Positions 62,212-64,000 of a stretch of 64,000 nucleotides of DNA are shown here, piece by piece. The translations under genes were made by a program, and so were the position numbers. The first letter of the stretch is position 1. Each line of letters starts with the position of its first letter. The notes beneath the pieces were generated by a model, which was not told the DNA's origin, did not search any database, and saw nothing but the letters and a program-made list of their open reading frames with translations. Source of the DNA: Streptomyces sp. NBC_01476 (lineage in GTDB: Bacteria > Actinomycetota > Actinomycetes > Streptomycetales > Streptomycetaceae). The DNA lies in NCBI RefSeq assembly GCF_036227265.1, contig NZ_CP109446.1, positions 6,713,001 to 6,777,000 of the forward strand. The letters are read 5' to 3'.

Positions 62212-63423
62212 ATGAACAACCAGCAAGCCGCCGCCGTGCCGGCCGACCCGACACAGCTGATGGTGGAGTTCACCCACGTGCACCGGTTCCTGGACCCGGC
62301 CGAGCGGGGCGTGCAGACCTGGCGGGTCCGGCTTACGGCCCAGGACCGGCCGGTGGGGACTTTTCGGGTGACCCGCGGCTTGTACTGGAAGAGCGGCAAT
62401 CTGCGTGAGCGGCTGTCCGATGAGCAGGGGTTCCCGGAGGTGGTGGCCGGGCAGCTGCTGAACTCCGACGGGTCGTTCAGTACCGCGTTCGAGGCTTTCG
62501 TGGAGATGGCCGGCAGCATTGTGGTGGTGGAGCTGCTGGAGCTGGCCGAGCCCTGGGACGACGCGGCGCTGGTGGCCGGGGTGGTCGCCAGCATCATCGA
62601 CCGCCTGGCGGACAACGACTGCGCCGTGGTCTTCCCCCGCGCCGACGAACCGGACGCCACACGCTGCCAGGAGGTGCTGGCGCAGGCCGCCGCACTGCTG
62701 AGCGCCGCGTACTTCTCCGACGAGCTGCAGATCATCGACACCGCTCTGGACGCCCCGGAACAGGCCGCGAAGCAGGTACGCGGGCACCTGTGCGCGCGCA
62801 TCGCCGTTGTGGGCGCCGATTTCTGGGACGAGGACGACGAGGGCACCGGCGATGAGGACTACCCGGTGCTCACGGCCCGGTCGGCGGCGGTGCTGCGCCG
62901 TGCGCTGGAGGACCTGTCGGATGAGGCGTGGCGGGAGGTGGCGTCGCTGGGCGGAGAGCCGTTGGGCCCGGGTGTCGGCGGGTTGTTCGGTTCCCTGCCG
63001 CGGGTGACCTTCAACCAGGGCGGGCCGTGGCGGCGGCAGATGGCCCGTGCCTTTGATGACCTGGCGGCCGATCTGGCCGGCGGGGTCGAGGTCGTGCCGC
63101 GCTGTACGGGTGAGGAGATGGCGCTGCACCTGGGCATCGCTCGCGCCCGGGCACTGACGCGCAACCGCCCCCGACTGGTCGCCGAGAGCGTCGCCGGTCT
63201 CCCGGAGGACCGGCGCGACTTCGGGTGGGAAGCCGCCTCCGAGGAGCTGTTCGAGGACGGTGACGTGCTCATGCTGTTCGACCAGAGCCTGGACGGCATC
63301 GAGAACAGCGGCAACGAGGCTAACCAGGCGCTGGGCATGGTCAACCTCGCCCCGGTCGACTGGTTCACCGCGTTCGATGCCGACTTTGCCCGCGACCCCG
63401 GGCGAGGCTTCCGCAACCCCTGA
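62212..63423 (+). CDS. hypothetical protein of 403 residues
   Basis: The ATG at 62212 opens a 403-residue acidic protein without signal peptide or membrane helix. The N-terminal half is hydrophobic/acidic with a helical part (FVEMAGSIVVVELLELAEPWDDAALVAGVVASIIDRLADND). Acidic clusters occur in the centre (FWDEDDEGTGDEDYPVL) and end (EELFEDGDVLMLFDQSLDGIEN). I do not recognise a family. It follows the polymerase-like gene by 147 bp on the same strand in the integrative element. Confidence 0.75.
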   Translation: MNNQQAAAVPADPTQLMVEFTHVHRFLDPAERGVQTWRVRLTAQDRPVGTFRVTRGLYWKSGNLRERLSDEQGFPEVVAGQLLNSDGSFSTAFEAFVEMAGSIVVVELLELAEPWDDAALVAGVVASIIDRLADNDCAVVFPRADEPDATRCQEVLAQAAALLSAAYFSDELQIIDTALDAPEQAAKQVRGHLCARIAVVGADFWDEDDEGTGDEDYPVLTARSAAVLRRALEDLSDEAWREVASLGGEPLGPGVGGLFGSLPRVTFNQGGPWRRQMARAFDDLAADLAGGVEVVPRCTGEEMALHLGIARARALTRNRPRLVAESVAGLPEDRRDFGWEAASEELFEDGDVLMLFDQSLDGIENSGNEANQALGMVNLAPVDWFTAFDADFARDPGRGFRNP

Positions 63424-63709
63424 CCGCGGTAGCCCGCAGGTCGGCGCAGGTCACCGTCCGGTTTCCCGCGGAAGCCTCAACCCGAGTGAACGGGGTGGAA
63501 CCGGCGCGGTGTCGTGGGCGCCGGCCAGCGCCTGAGCCGAGGCGTCTTCGCGCCCGTGCCCTCGGCGGCGGCGAACGGCCCCCCAATCGTGCTGCACATG
63601 GCCAACTGCCGGGCCATCGACGGGAAGACGCTGCGACGCCCCACGGCCTGCCGGATGGATGGTGGGTTGCCGTTCTCGGGCACTGCGTCAGGCTGCCGTG
63701 GTGGAGGAG

Positions 63710-64000
63710 TCACCGGCCGCGCTGCGGAAGGTCTTCCTGGCGCAGGGCGAGATAGGTCTCGGGGGTTGCCGCTTCGAGAAGGTCGGGGTGCTCGGTGAGG
63801 TCGAGCGGTGGTTCCTGGGCGCTGGGCAGGAGCTGGTTCCACCGTTCGGTGTCGCCCCGGTCGTAGGCGGCGCGGACCCGGGGCGCGATACGGGGACGGG
63901 CGTCTTCCTGCTGTTCGCGGAAGATGCGCCCCTGGGTCCGGCGCCGTTCCAGCTCGGCGTCTTCATCGGCGTCCTCCTCGACGCGGTCGCGGTCTTCGGC
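63710..64000 (-). CDS. 3' part of an unidentified gene running off the right edge
   Basis: On the minus strand the frame is open from the window edge to a TGA at 63710-63712, giving 96 residues without a start in view. The sequence is acidic then Arg-rich (EEDADEDAELERRRTQGRIF), then RVRAAYDRGDTERWNQLLP and LTEHPDLLEAATPETYLALRQEDLPQRGR. It is probably the C-terminus of a larger protein with a helical tail. Codon usage (GC3) supports this frame over others. The 286 bp between it and the 403-residue gene hold nothing I can support. Confidence 0.6.
   Translation of the reverse strand, partial: AEDRDRVEEDADEDAELERRRTQGRIFREQQEDARPRIAPRVRAAYDRGDTERWNQLLPSAQEPPLDLTEHPDLLEAATPETYLALRQEDLPQRGR

Larger units (their letters stand above)
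57315..64000. mobile_element. left part of an integrative element at tRNA-Pro
   Basis: Immediately after tRNA-Pro and its terminator come an integrase and excisionase-like gene (both minus), then cargo genes related to DNA repair. No second copy of the tRNA 3' end is seen up to the window edge, so the other end, if present, lies beyond 64 kb. No Rep or Tra gene is seen in the visible part. The arrangement fits actinobacterial integrative elements such as AICEs; the type cannot be fixed from this part. Confidence 0.65.

Overview
The window is high-GC actinobacterial DNA, most likely from Streptomyces or a close relative. The signs are GC-rich third codon positions, many GTG and TTG starts, several XRE/DUF5753-DUF397-ATPase regulatory modules, an S53 secreted protease, and a gene order around the hopanoid cluster that matches the S. 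coelicolor SCO675x-SCO677x region as I remember it.

Region 1 (0-10 kb) is mixed housekeeping: an ABC-F ATPase, a lipoprotein, a secreted S53 peptidase with a C-terminal Ig-like domain, a TrmB-type regulator, an EamA-like permease, an enoyl-CoA hydratase, a small anti-sigma-type ATPase, type I isopentenyl-diphosphate isomerase and a CDF metal exporter.

Region 2 (10.4-17.7 kb) is one tightly packed operon. It encodes a CDP-alcohol phosphotransferase with a large extra domain, a LicC-like cytidylyltransferase, a glycerol-1-phosphate-type dehydrogenase, a second CDP-alcohol phosphotransferase, a GT2 glycosyltransferase and a Wzm/Wzt (TagGH-like) ABC exporter. This is a plausible pathway for making and exporting a phosphodiester-linked envelope glycolipid or polymer. 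A strong terminator separates it from Region 3.

Region 3 (18.0-29.8 kb) is a complete hopanoid operon: hpnC, hpnD, hpnE, a polyprenyl diphosphate synthase, shc, hpnG, hpnH, dxs and a class III aminotransferase (hpnO-like). The ispG copy that I recall between hpnH and dxs in S. coelicolor is absent; a 13-bp hairpin lies there instead.

Region 4 (29.9-41.6 kb) holds a tyrosine phosphatase, an SGNH hydrolase, an XRE/DUF397/ATPase module, a DUF574-type methyltransferase, a GNAT-hydrolase fusion, a saccharopine-dehydrogenase-like reductase, a DUF5302 protein, an M3 peptidase, a GNAT acetyltransferase and the 5' part of a metallo-beta-lactamase (MBL) fold hydrolase.

Region 5 (about 41.6-49.5 kb) is the most interesting part. 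A 7.9-kb island appears to be inserted inside the MBL gene at the 9-bp core GTTCTGGCC. It supplies a substitute, diverged 3' end to the gene, and the displaced original 3' end survives in frame on the far side. The island carries lower-GC genes. One is a compact operon of a 42-residue peptide, a JmjC/cupin hydroxylase, an aldo/keto reductase and an APH-fold kinase. Others are a tRNA-like sequence with an aberrant anticodon arm, a second XRE/DUF397/ATPase module with GCAACGTTGC boxes, and a small Cys-containing peptide gene next to a 24-bp perfect hairpin. I see no recombinase gene in it.

Region 6 (49.9-57.3 kb) is a GH2 beta-galactosidase, a small membrane protein, a split transketolase divergent from soxR across a perfect 20-bp palindrome, a YiaA/B membrane protein and tRNA-Pro(GGG).

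Region 7 (57.3-64 kb) is the left part of a second integrative element next to tRNA-Pro. It has a tyrosine integrase, an excisionase-like protein, a PD-(D/E)XK/DUF5655-like nuclease, a Y-family polymerase-like protein without obvious catalytic acids, an unknown 403-residue protein and a gene running off the right edge. A 32-bp exact direct repeat lies upstream of both the nuclease and the polymerase-like gene.
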